A DNA stretch of 64,000 nucleotides from Phocoena phocoena (lineage: Eukaryota > Chordata > Mammalia > Artiodactyla > Phocoenidae), in NCBI RefSeq assembly GCF_963924675.1, contig NC_089236.1, positions 28,729,319 through 28,793,318 of the forward strand, read 5' to 3'. Each line of letters opens with the position of its first letter. Position 1 is the first letter of the stretch. The notes beneath the pieces were generated by a model that saw only the letters and a program-made list of their open reading frames with translations, had not been told where the DNA came from and made no database searches. Positions 37,180-47,352 of this stretch are shown here, piece after piece. A program made the translations under genes and the position numbers.

Positions 37180-37398
37180 TTTTTTTTGTGTGTGTGTGTT
37201 TTTTTGCAGTACGCGAGCCTCTCACTGTTGTGGCCTCTCGCATTGCAGAGCAACAGGCTCCGGATGCACAGGCTCAGCGTCCATGGCTCACGGGTCCAGC
37301 CGCTCCATGGCATGTGGGATCCTCCCGGACCGGGACATGAACCTGTGTCCCCTGCATCGGCAGGCGTACTTTCAACCACTGTGCCACCAGGGAAGCCC
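37180..37398 (-). mobile_element. CHR SINE, minus strand
   Basis: Opposite to and 97 bp from the preceding SINE. The reversed tail contains a GT microsatellite (37188-37199). An exact 18-bp duplication (GAAAAAGTCAATTTTGTT) at 37162-37179 and 37399-37416 is the longest target duplication seen here. Confidence 0.95.
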
Positions 37399-37604
37399 GA
37401 AAAAGTCAATTTTGTTAACAAATGCTAATGAACTTTTGAACTGCATCTTGGACAAAAACAATAACTTAAAAATAACCTGTTGTTGTCACTGATGTTATGT
37501 TTTTCAAAGCTTCCAACATAAAAGGTAAACATTGGTAATCTCAAAAATGTAATTTAATCAATTTTTAAAAAGTAATTTCAAGGATAGAAAGGGAAAAGTG
37601 CTTT

Positions 37605-37605
<1 letters not shown>

Positions 37606-37664
<59 letters not shown>
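37606..37664 (+). repeat. Long (TA)n microsatellite, about 29 units
   Basis: Uninterrupted alternating TA; self-complementary and able to extrude a cruciform. Likely polymorphic. Confidence 0.96.
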
Positions 37665-37667
<3 letters not shown>

Positions 37668-37784
37668 AGAAATAAAGGGAGGTGTTCAAATGCTTTTTAC
37701 TATGAAAACAACGTTCAAAAAACTATTCCTTATATCTCTAAGATTTGAATAAGAGATGAGGCATATCCTTCAAAAGCAAGAAGA

Positions 37785-38850
37785 CATGTGGGAATAAATT
37801 TAACCAAAGAGGCAGAAGATCTGTATACTGAAATCTACAAAACATTTATGAACGTTGTTGAAGATGACACATATAAATGGAAATATATCCAATTCTAATG
37901 GATTGGAAGAATTAATACCATTAAAATGACCATACTAGCCAAAGCAATCTGCAGAATCAGTGCATTCCCTATCAAAACAGCAATGGCATTTTTCACAGAT
38001 TTAGAAAAAAAAAATCCTAAAATTTGTATGGAACCACACAAATCCAGAATAGCCAAAGCAATCTTGAGAAAAAAGAGCAAAGTTGGAAGCATCCCACTTC
38101 CTGATTTCAATCTATATTACAAAGCTCTAGTAATCAAAACAGTATGGTATTGGCATAAGAACAGTCACATAGACCAGTGGAAGAGAATAGAAAGCCCAGA
38201 AATAAACTGATCAATTAATTTACTACACAAGATCCATCATGTCTTCAAAAAATGGTGTTGAGAAAACTAGACAGCCACACAGAAAATAATGAAACTAGAA
38301 CCCTATCTCACACAAAACAGAAAAAAATCAACTCAAAATTGGTTAAAAACTTGAATGTAAGACTTGACACTGTAAAATTCCTAGAACATAGCTCCTTGAC
38401 ATCAATTTTGATTAGGCTTGGCAATTTTTTTTCAGAATTGATAACAAAAACTCAAGTAACAAAAGCAATGTAAACAAGTGGGACTATGTTTGATTAAAAA
38501 GACTCTGCACAGTAAAAGAATCCATCAACAAAATGAAAGTGCAGCCTGGAGAATATGAGAAAATATTTGGAAATCGTATATTTGATAAGAGGTTAATTTC
38601 TGAAATATATAAGGAAGGCTTACAGATAATAATAATAACCCAATTTAAAAAATAGACTAAGGACCTTAATAGACATTTTCCCAAAGAAGACATACAAGTG
38701 GTCAACAAAACTATGAAAATGTGCTCAAAATTTTATTATGGCAATCCAAAATTAAAACCACAATGAGCCATAACCTCACACATATTAAGATGGGTATTAA
38801 GAAAAAGTAAATGTAACAAGCGTTGGCAAGGATGTGGAACAAATCAATTG
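37785..38850 (+). mobile_element. Old L1 ORF2 fragment (RT to C-terminus), sense
   Basis: The frame 37926-38210 matches the same ORF2 region as 3519-3755 ([10 protein letters not shown], then [19 protein letters not shown]). Later blocks at 38500-38720 and 38755-38845 continue towards the C-terminus. Both ends are cut, with no 3' UTR or tail, and stops are frequent. Confidence 0.85.
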
Positions 38851-41161
38851 TATTTTATAATGATAAAATTCCTTTAACTTACTCTTATCAGAAGAACAAG
38901 TTGGGTTTTTTTTCAGAGATAAAAAAGTAATGTTAATGAAATGAAAAATGATTTAACAAATATTAGAAATAGAAAGAACTGTTTACATGCATTTTAATTC
39001 ATACTATGGGAAAAGTAAAGTTTTGCTTTATTTTCAAAAAACTCTTTGCAATCTTCTAAGAATTCTACCCAAAGTACCTAGACATATCTCTTCTCTTTAA
39101 TATAATTGGAATTTATTTTAAAGGTTGGCTTAGCTTATCTAAGTATAATGCAGGTCATCTTGGAAATACAGTGTGCTCTTCAGAAGTTTTAAAATGTGAT
39201 TTACTACTAAAAGAATACTGAAAAATTTTATTTAAACTAAAGGTTTAAAATTTTTTAATTAATAATTTTAAAAATAATACAAAATAGTAAATGGGCCCAG
39301 AAACAGATATGTTTGAATCTTCATACTAACTCTCTAAATTGTTCAAAGTTATTCACATTATTATTTCTACAAGGAAGACCAACTTCCTGGTCAAGGATTA
39401 ATACATTTGACAAACTATTGATTATTTTCAAAATCTCTCTAAAGATAGTTTATCCAAGTATTCCAAGTTCCACTCTATTTGAGCCAAAGTATAGAACCAT
39501 TGAAGACCAGTCTCAAAATTTAGGAGAGTTACTATAAAATGGATTAATGATCTATAGAACATTTCCTGTGTGTCTGAAGTGACACAGTGAAATCATATAG
39601 GGTTAAGTTTGTATTTGTTTTTATTTAAAAATTTATTATTTTCTAAAGGGTTATCATATTAAAATTTTTCTCTCAGGAACCCTGCCTTTACCAATAAATA
39701 TAGTTTGGAAAAATACAATTAGAGCTATATAGTCTTTTATAATTTAAAGAAATTCTATACCCAGTGTAATTCTAAAAGTAAAATTTTTAGATTTTACTAA
39801 AAATTTTAAAGTAAAATTGAGAGGGTATGTACTTCATTTGGAACTTTACCTATCACTAGACAATAGTTTTATTGAGCTTTTTGAGAAAAATGTGGTGTTT
39901 TCATATTCTAAGTACAAAATATTGATGTGTGAATTATTATTATTATTATAACTTACCATCAGAAACCCACTTAAACTAATCAGTTACTACTGAAATGCAG
40001 ATTTCTTTCCATAAAGAAAGAAGCAGGATGTAGACCTCTGAGGATAATGTGGAGGTCAAAAATGCCATTTATAGTTTCAAGGTTTGTGTACTCTTCTGTT
40101 AAAAAAAAAAAAAAGTCACACCTTCTATCATTTATACATATTTTCCACACTATGTATTGTCATATTGACCCTGAATGATAATTTGAACAACTAAGTCTGT
40201 CCTTTGAGATATTTAAATATATTAATCACGTACTTATGTCTTTCTTCTGTGCAATGTTACAGTTGCTTTAGAAAAAAAAATATCTATTCTACTTAGGATT
40301 TCAACTCTCCACAAATCTGGATTTTGTTTGATTTGATTCTTCCATAAATGTGTTAAGCTGGGTGTAAACTTCTTTAATAATAATCTAGTTTTTGTGTAAT
40401 CAATAATAATGGTTTTACTAGGGAACTTTTGGCTCAGTTTTAATTTTTTCATGTGACTAATATACCACTGAGCATGCATGTTGCAAACAAAATAAGTCAG
40501 AAGGTATATGTGTTTTTCTTTTTTTTTTCTAACCAATAATCAACTTTTCTGATGTACTTATTCCATTACCAATACATATGGAAAGATAGAAAACTGCTTA
40601 CCATATCATCAGTTATAAATAAGAAACCCATTCTCCATTTACTCAGAGTGGGATTGGGGGAAATTTTCTAATCCATGTCCTTTACCAAGGATTAGGCTAA
40701 ACCTCCAAATATGTAATCAGAAATCAACATCCTGTAAAGATGTAACCATATCTTATTTGTGGAGTGATGTACAAATATAAAACCCACAAGATCAACCACT
40801 CTTGAGACACGAAAATTTATTCAACAGATAAAATAAAGCATCTGGAATCCACAAATTTATTACTAAATGTGCTGCTTCCTGTTGTATGGTCTTCAAATTC
40901 TATGTTGCTGAATGGATTAGACTGTGTAGGGTATAATCAGACAACAGCTTTACTTTCCCAATTGCCTCCAACTGGCTCTGAGACACCTTTTTTCCCAGTA
41001 CTGATGGGACAGTTTTCTGGAGTTAAGCCAGTCTCCACAGATCATGCCTATCACTTCTTTTAACGTGTTTTTCTGCTAGCGATCTCATCTAGCGTAAATG
41101 GGAGAGGAAATATATTCATCTTCACAGTGAGTTCTCTCTTTGTATAAGTTACCTTTGAAAC
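38851..41161. other. Spacer, no recognised gene
   Basis: AT-rich; A runs at 40101-40114 and 40270-40279. Frames at 39313-39537 and 40234-40536 (minus) show no known motif. Confidence 0.5.
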
Positions 41162-41171
41162 ATCTCAATGA

Positions 41172-41386
41172 GGGCTTCCCTGGTGGCGCAGTGGTTGAGA
41201 GTTCGCCTGCCGATGCAGGGGACACGGGTTCGTGTCCCTATCTGGGAAGATCCCACATGCCGCGGAATGGCTGGGCCTGTGAGCCATGGCCGCTGAGCCT
41301 GCGTGTCCAGAGCCTGTGCTCTGCAATGAGAGGCCACAACAGTGAGTAGGCCCTCGTACCGCAAAAAAAAAAAAAAAAAAAAAAAA
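41172..41386 (+). mobile_element. CHR SINE, short form
   Basis: Complete head and body with a pure A tail of about 25 bases. A 10-bp duplication with one mismatch lies at 41162-41171 and 41387-41396 (ATCTCAATGA / ATCTCAGTGA). Confidence 0.95.
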
Positions 41387-41396
41387 ATCTCAGTGA

Positions 41397-42940
41397 ACCT
41401 CTTGCTTCCCTTACGTGTATGTTGGAAAGAAAAGGGTGCTGGTGTAGGACAGAGGGAGAGGCAATGGAGTAGGTGGGTAAAAGTCCAGATGGGCCATCTC
41501 TGAACAAGTCCTGCAGAGGTAGTTCAGCCTCTCTTAGCAAAAAATACAGGCTTGTGGCACTCATTTTCTCATCCTTGGAGGCTTTTTCATAACTTTGGGA
41601 AAGGAGAGAAAATATTGTTTATCATTTTTTACATTACCATTCTAGAATGAGTCATAAGCTTGAATCCAGGTAGAAAACTAAGGAGGATAAAGGACAGAAA
41701 ATATTTGCTTTTCCAAAGAATCAGGGTATGGTGTTCCTTTAGGTGATCAGAATATTCCAGTTCCAAATATTACTGTTTCCTTTTACCACTTCTGCCTTCA
41801 ATAAGCAGAAATCATTTTTTAACTTAATACATAATGCATATTATTGATTCTAATATTAATTCTCTTTGATCTTAATACTTCACTTTCAAAAGATTTTACT
41901 CCTGTATAACAGAAGCAAACTACACCTGAAGTATAGGAAGAGTAATATCTAAAATGTTACTTGACAAACTTTGTTTAGCCAAGTTCCTGTTTGAGAAGAA
42001 TTTGTTTTTGCAGAGTTGTTGAGGAAAATCAGGGCTACTTATAGAAAATAAGAAGGCCTTTCATTTAGGGGAAAAATATGTTTTATCTTTCATGTCCCCA
42101 ATAAACAAAAAAAATAAGCTCAGATATTGCATTATTACTTCCCTTATCAAAGGATTCAAATTAAAAGGATTTGGTGCAGATTAAAAGACAATTTTAACAA
42201 CTAAATGGAATGCTTTATTATTCCCAATATCAAGTATACTACATATTGATAGGCACTGTGATTGTCCAAACAATTGTGGAGCATAATCTTTGGTTTCCAG
42301 AAAATTGTAATTTGGTTACAAGTTGGGGAAATAAGATATGAAAATAATAATAATATTAAAAATCAAATGTGTCAAATGATGGTTACATACTTACCTTGAT
42401 TTTGCAATCTCAAATGGATAAGATCCTCAGGGAAGATATATAGTGATGATAGAATTTAAGTTGAGTGAAAGGGTGGGTAGAATTTAAAACAAGTTTTGAA
42501 TTTAGAAAGTAATGAAAATTTGCAGAGGCAGGGGAGCATAAAAGATTTTGTTACACAAATCACTGTCATCGCATATGAAATCCTTCTATTGGATATGAAA
42601 TCATCAGTAAACAATATGTAGACCAGTGAATGTGGCAGTGTTCCAATTTTATTTATAGACTGAACTGTTAAATTCACATAATGTTCATGTATTATAATAT
42701 TTTATACTTCTTTTGATATTTTTCAACTACATAAAAATGTAAAAACTACCTCATGGACCGTACAAATATGGGTGGTGGTCTGTATTTTGCCAATGGCTAT
42801 ACATTGCATTCTCTGTTTCAGGAAAGAGACTAAGCCAGTAAAAGTATTAATATAAAGTTGTTAATTTTTGTTTTTACATGCATTTCTCGAGTAGATTTAC
42901 AGAAAATTTAACAGCTGAAAATGAATGTATGACACATAGA
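41397..42940. other. Spacer, no recognised gene
   Basis: AT-rich and unassigned. Confidence 0.5.
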
Positions 42941-42944
42941 TTAG

Positions 42945-43530
42945 CTTTATTTTGCTGTATAACAAATTACCACAAAAATTAGTGGTTTTAAAAAGAAAAA
43001 GTACCTTTTCATTATCCATAGTTTTGTAGGTCTGAAGTCCAGCATGGCTTAACTGGATTGTTTGCTTAGTAGTTCACAAGGCCAATATCAAGGTTTTGGA
43101 ACTTATGCTGGGGCTTTGGGTAAAAATCCACTTCCAGGTTATTCATGTTGAGAGAATCCAGTTCCTTGCTGATGTTGGAAGTAGCTCCCTATTTTCTTCC
43201 TGGCTGTCAGCCAGGGGCTGGTCTCTGCTCCTAGGTGTCACCTGCATTCCTTCTTCTGTGGCTCTTTCCATCTTCAAACCAGCAAAGCTGTGTCAAGTCC
43301 TTCTTCTGCTTTGAATCTACCTCCTCTTTTGCCACAAACTGTAAGAAAAATGTTCTGCTTTTTAAGGCTTATGTGATTAGTTTAGACCAAGCAGCATAAT
43401 CTCCCTATTTTAAGGTTAACTGTATCATGTAGCATATCATGAGAGTGATATGTCATTATATTTACAGGTTCTGAGGATTAGGGTGTAAAATCTCAGGAAA
43501 GAGTACATTTTTACAATTCTGCGTACAAGA
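42945..43530 (-). mobile_element. MLT1 (ERVL-MaLR) LTR, antisense
   Basis: The plus strand shows the reverse of an MLT1 LTR: TGTATAACAAATTACCAC at 42958, GGCTGTCAGCCAGGGGCTGG at 43202, CCATCTTCAAACCAGCAAAG at 43268, ATAATCTCCCTATTTTAAGG at 43396 and a GGTTCTGAGGATTAGG stretch at 43468. Old solo LTR without internal sequence. Confidence 0.8.
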
Positions 43531-44095
43531 AAATATTTCATATTTGAGAGACTTAAACAAAGGGAATATTAAGTAGGCAGACTAACTGAGAGGAAAGATT
43601 AACACATGGAAAAGCTGAATTGTACCACTAACCCGAAGGATGCTACACATTTTTATGTCAACTTTCTAACAGCAAAAATAAAATAAAATAAAATAAAAAG
43701 AAAGAAAGAAAGGTATGAGCAGGTGAAAAGTTATTAGTGACTAGAAATTAACACAAAATCGTGATTCCCTTTGCTAGAACTACAAAACTTACTGGTATAA
43801 AACCATCTATTCATGCTCTTGGATTCTTTGGGTCTGGAATCCTGACAGAATGCTGTGTTTCTGTTCTGTGATATCTGAGGTCTCAGCTGGAAGATTTGAA
43901 GATGAATTTACAATCACTTGAAGGTATTTTTCCCTGGTGTGTTTAATGTTTGATGCTGGTTGCCAGCTGGTATTGTTGACTAGAACACCTTCATGCATTC
44001 TCTCCATTTGGTCTGGGCTTCCTTAAAACATAGCAACTAGATTCAAGGATTTATATATATATTATATATATATATATATTATATATATATAAAAT
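43531..44095. other. Spacer ending in an AT-alternating tract
   Basis: A short AAATA/AAAG run lies at 43676-43712. 44051-44092 is an alternating TA tract broken by TT/AA steps that is nearly self-complementary. No gene. Confidence 0.6.
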
Positions 44096-44381
44096 CTTTA
44101 TAGGAGTATAATTGCTTTACAATGTTGTTTTATTTTCTGCTGTACAACAAAGTGAATCAGCTATATGGTCACAAAGCATCGAGCTGATCTCCCTGTGCTA
44201 TGCAGAAGCTTCCCTCTAGCCAACCATTTTACATTTGATAGTGTATATATGTCAGTGTTACTCTCTCACTTCCTCCCATCTTCCCCTTCACCCATCCCCG
44301 TGACCTCAAGTCCATTCTCTACATCTGCGTCTTTATTCCTGCCCTGCCACTAGGTTCATCAGTACCAATTTTTTTAGATTA
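44096..44381 (-). mobile_element. LINE-1 3' UTR, antisense, severely truncated
   Basis: Reverse of the 3' UTR seen at 3180-3440 and 32990-33330: GTATAATTGCTTTACAATG, then CAAAGTGAATCAGC, then TCTACATCTGCGTCTTTATT. About 285 bp. The TA tract on its left may have grown from the A tail. Confidence 0.88.
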
Positions 44382-44449
44382 AGGGTAAGCATCTTGAGAG
44401 AAAAAGAACTAGCTAAAATTCACATTGCCTTTATTAAATAATAAGTTTA

Positions 44450-44826
44450 ATTATTTTTAAAAGTTTAAGTATAGTTGGTTTACAATATTATAATAGTGAT
44501 TCAGTATTTTTACAGATTATACTCCTTTAAAAGTTATTACAGGAAAATGGCTATAACTCCTTGTGCTATACAATATATCCTTATTGTTTATCTATTTTAT
44601 ACATAGATTGTATCTCTTAAATCCATACCCTAATTTTCCCCTCCTCCCTTTTCTCTCCCTTTTGGTAACCACTAGTTTGTTTTCTATATCAACAACTTTT
44701 TCTCTTTTGCATATACATTCATTTGCATTATTTTTTGAGATTCTACATGTAAGTGATATCATAAAGTACTTGTCTTTATCTGACTTATTTCACTGAGCAT
44801 AGTACCCTCTAGGTCCATCCACATTG
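44450..44826 (-). mobile_element. Second L1 3' end, older type, antisense
   Basis: A different, more diverged L1 3' UTR in the same orientation, about 70 bp after the preceding one. Typical blocks are at 44640-44690 and 44740-44825. 5'-truncated before ORF2. Confidence 0.75.
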
Positions 44827-45068
44827 CCTTTTATATCTAGCCTTAGTAGTCACATTGTGTCACTTCTGCTGCAGTGGAAAAGAGCTGCCTGTTAGTACAA
44901 GGGAAGGCAATTGTATCTATTTTTTGAAAGGTGAGTGACAAAGTTAGGGAAGAGCTTGAGGGACCAGATATATTGCAGTGGGCATTTTGGAAAATAAAAT
45001 GTGCTGCACTCATTGCTCAGGAAGAAGTAACATTCTATATTATGTTACTATAATTAAAAAATAAGACT

Positions 45069-45220
45069 GGGGGCTTCCCTGATGGCACAGTCGTTGAGAG
45101 TCCGCCTGCCGATGCACGGGACACGGGTTCGTGCCCCGGTCCGGGAAGGTCCCACATGCCGCGGAGCAGCTGGGCCCGTGAGTCATGGCCACTGAGCCTG
45201 CGCTTAAAAAAAAGAAAAAA
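45069..45220 (+). mobile_element. CHR SINE lacking its 3' half but with an A tail
   Basis: The head and middle are normal up to CTGAGCCTGCGC (45204). The remaining ~75 bp of the usual body is missing and an A-rich tail follows at once (45205-45220). It abuts AAGACT-type repeats on both sides, consistent with an ordinary insertion of a shortened RNA. Confidence 0.9.
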
Positions 45221-45720
45221 AGACTAATAAGAACATAAATATTAATTAAAGTAACTATGTTTACAACAAAAGAGAATGGTAAAGATATTCAAAGTTTTTT
45301 GAATTGTGTATGTACACCAGAACATTTTGTACAACTCAGAGTTGTCCACATTGGGCCTCTAGCTATTTGTCAATTACAGTTCAGGTTTTCCTACTCCAAT
45401 TCTGGTTCTCTTGGTGGTTTCAGCTCATGAGTTTCTGCTCCAGTACACCACGACTCTGTATGTGTCTGTTTCTCCCGCTTGGAGGGCAGCAGTTTGCTGC
45501 CCCTCTCTTACAGATCCAAGAACGGTTGTTAATTTTTCAGTCTTTTCAGCTTTGTATTTGTAAGGACATAGTGGCAACTTTCAAACTTCTTACATGCAGA
45601 CCCAGAAACTGTCTCCATCATTTAAAAAATTATTTCCATTTATTTATTTTCCTCCATAGCACTGGTCTACACTGACATATTAGACATGTTGCCTTTTTAA
45701 AATATATTTTTCCTCTGCTA
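45221..45720. other. Unassigned stretch, possibly an old repeat
   Basis: 45340-45610 is somewhat GC-richer and reminds me of an old interspersed repeat that I cannot name. The frame 45304-45675 has no recognisable domain. Confidence 0.3.
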
Positions 45721-45724
45721 TCTA

Positions 45725-45850
45725 AGTATGAAAATTCAATGAAAGCAGATATTTTGACATTTATAATCACTACTATTTCTATAATACCTATTAACAGTGG
45801 CTAGCAATCAGTAAGAGTTCAATAAATATTTGAAGAAGGAAGGAAGGAAA
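45725..45850 (+). mobile_element. L2-like 3' end
   Basis: A stretch ending AGAGTTCAATAAATATTTGAAG at 45817-45835, followed by a GAAGGAAGG run, is typical of L2 3' termini. Confidence 0.5.
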
Positions 45851-46262
45851 AAATAAATCTATGCCCCAATGTTATGAGAAAAATTAACAAATAAGTACCA
45901 CATTTTCAAAGAAATGCTGTAATATATAATATATATAATATAAACATATAGTAAGTATACAGATATGTTTGCAAAGTGTATGGGGAGTTGGAATTTTTTT
46001 AAAGATTAATTTATGTGTAATTCTAGACTCTATTTACATAGCTGCCCTTTGTACTACATAGACATGTAATCAGTCTGAAACAAGAAATAGAAACCTATTC
46101 AAACCAGACTAACATTGGTGGAATGGTAAACAAGATTCTATTGGGAAGATACATGGATATTTCACAAAAACCTAAACCAAAGCAAAAAGAACAGCCAGTT
46201 TCACAAGATGCTGAAACTGAGAACTGGAAAGTCAAGAACCAAGATAGTAAAAGGTACAGTTA

Positions 46263-46480
46263 GGGCTTCACTGGTGGCGTAGTGGTTGAGAGTCCGCCTG
46301 CCAAGGCAGGAGACACGGGTTCATGCCCCAGTCCGGGAAGATCCCACATGCTGTGGAGCAGCTGGGCCCTTGAGCCATGGCCGCTGAGCCTGCACGTCCG
46401 GAGCCGGTGCTCCACAACGGGAGAGGCCACAATAGTGAGAGGCCCACACACCACAAAAAAAAAAGAAAAAAGAAAAAAAA
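46263..46480 (+). mobile_element. CHR SINE, short form
   Basis: A-rich tail with G interruptions; a 9-bp duplication (GTACAGTTA) at 46254-46262 and 46481-46489. Confidence 0.94.
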
Positions 46481-46489
46481 GTACAGTTA

Positions 46490-47225
46490 CATAAAGGAAT
46501 ATGTTTCACTTTGTTTTTACATTTAATTTGTGTTTTCTTACACAGTTCGGAGTTTTACTTGTTTCAACATAATTTTTTTTTTTTTTTTTTTCAATTATGG
46601 TTCCATCTGATCTGTCTGGGGCAGCATCACATAGGTTTATTTTCCTACTTCTGTAGGAAAATAAATTTGTTACACCTCAGTAGGTAGATAGAATAAAATT
46701 GTCCCAGAGAATGGCCCTGACTGATTCAGCCCAGGCTATAGTTATTCACATGGCTACCTACTAAGATGGAACAGAGAATTTTATGGACTATAGCAGAAGT
46801 TCCATTTATGCTGGGACAAGTTTACTTTTATGTGTTATATTACAGTGAATTATAAAGATTGGTTTATTCCATTCTCTATGTACTGTAAATTATCTTGTCT
46901 GAAGAGTCCCTTTCATATGACTGCATTCTTGGATCTTATCTACCCACAAAAGATAGTTTTCCATATTTTCAAATTTTGTAAAAAAATACTCTTAACTTCT
47001 CAAAAATACCTTCAAATATCTATTTTGATTTATCCCCAGGTTAGGCAAAGTGATTTTTACATACCTCATCTCACCCACACATGAAAATGATGAAATCACT
47101 TACTAACAACTTTCTCCTTGAAATGTCTTGCCAGTTGGTCAGAGCAGCAATACAGGAGAGAAAATAAATCAATTAAAAAAATACAAGTAAAAAAAAAATA
47201 AAGGTTGGATTTTATTTTCTTTGAA
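46490..47225. other. Spacer with a T run and a short hairpin
   Basis: A poly(T) run at 46572-46591 and a perfect inverted repeat at 46636-46665. No gene recognised; the frame 46830-47084 has no known motif. Confidence 0.5.
46636..46665. repeat. Perfect 13-bp hairpin
   Basis: Arms TTTATTTTCCTAC and GTAGGAAAATAAA around a TTCT loop, with no mismatch. Confidence 0.9.
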
Positions 47226-47227
47226 AA

Positions 47228-47352
47228 TTTGAATAAACTTCTCTAAGATTCTCATCTTCTTATACTTAAAATGAAGATAATAATATTAATTCTACCTGCT
47301 TGAGGTTTGGAAACCATGATGTGTTAAATAAATGTAAGTTATAGTTACTATT
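47228..47352 (+). mobile_element. MIR fossil
   Basis: An ATTCTCATCTTCTTATACTTAAAATGAAGATAATAATA-like core (about 47250-47290) and a TGTTAAATAAATG end match the MIR core and 3' region in sense orientation. Confidence 0.6.

Noticed and set aside
45304..45675. 123-codon frame as a gene
   Set aside because: No recognisable domain; the region looks like an old repeat.
46636..46665. Transcription terminator
   Set aside because: Bacterial-type hairpin terminators do not apply in this vertebrate context and no gene lies upstream.
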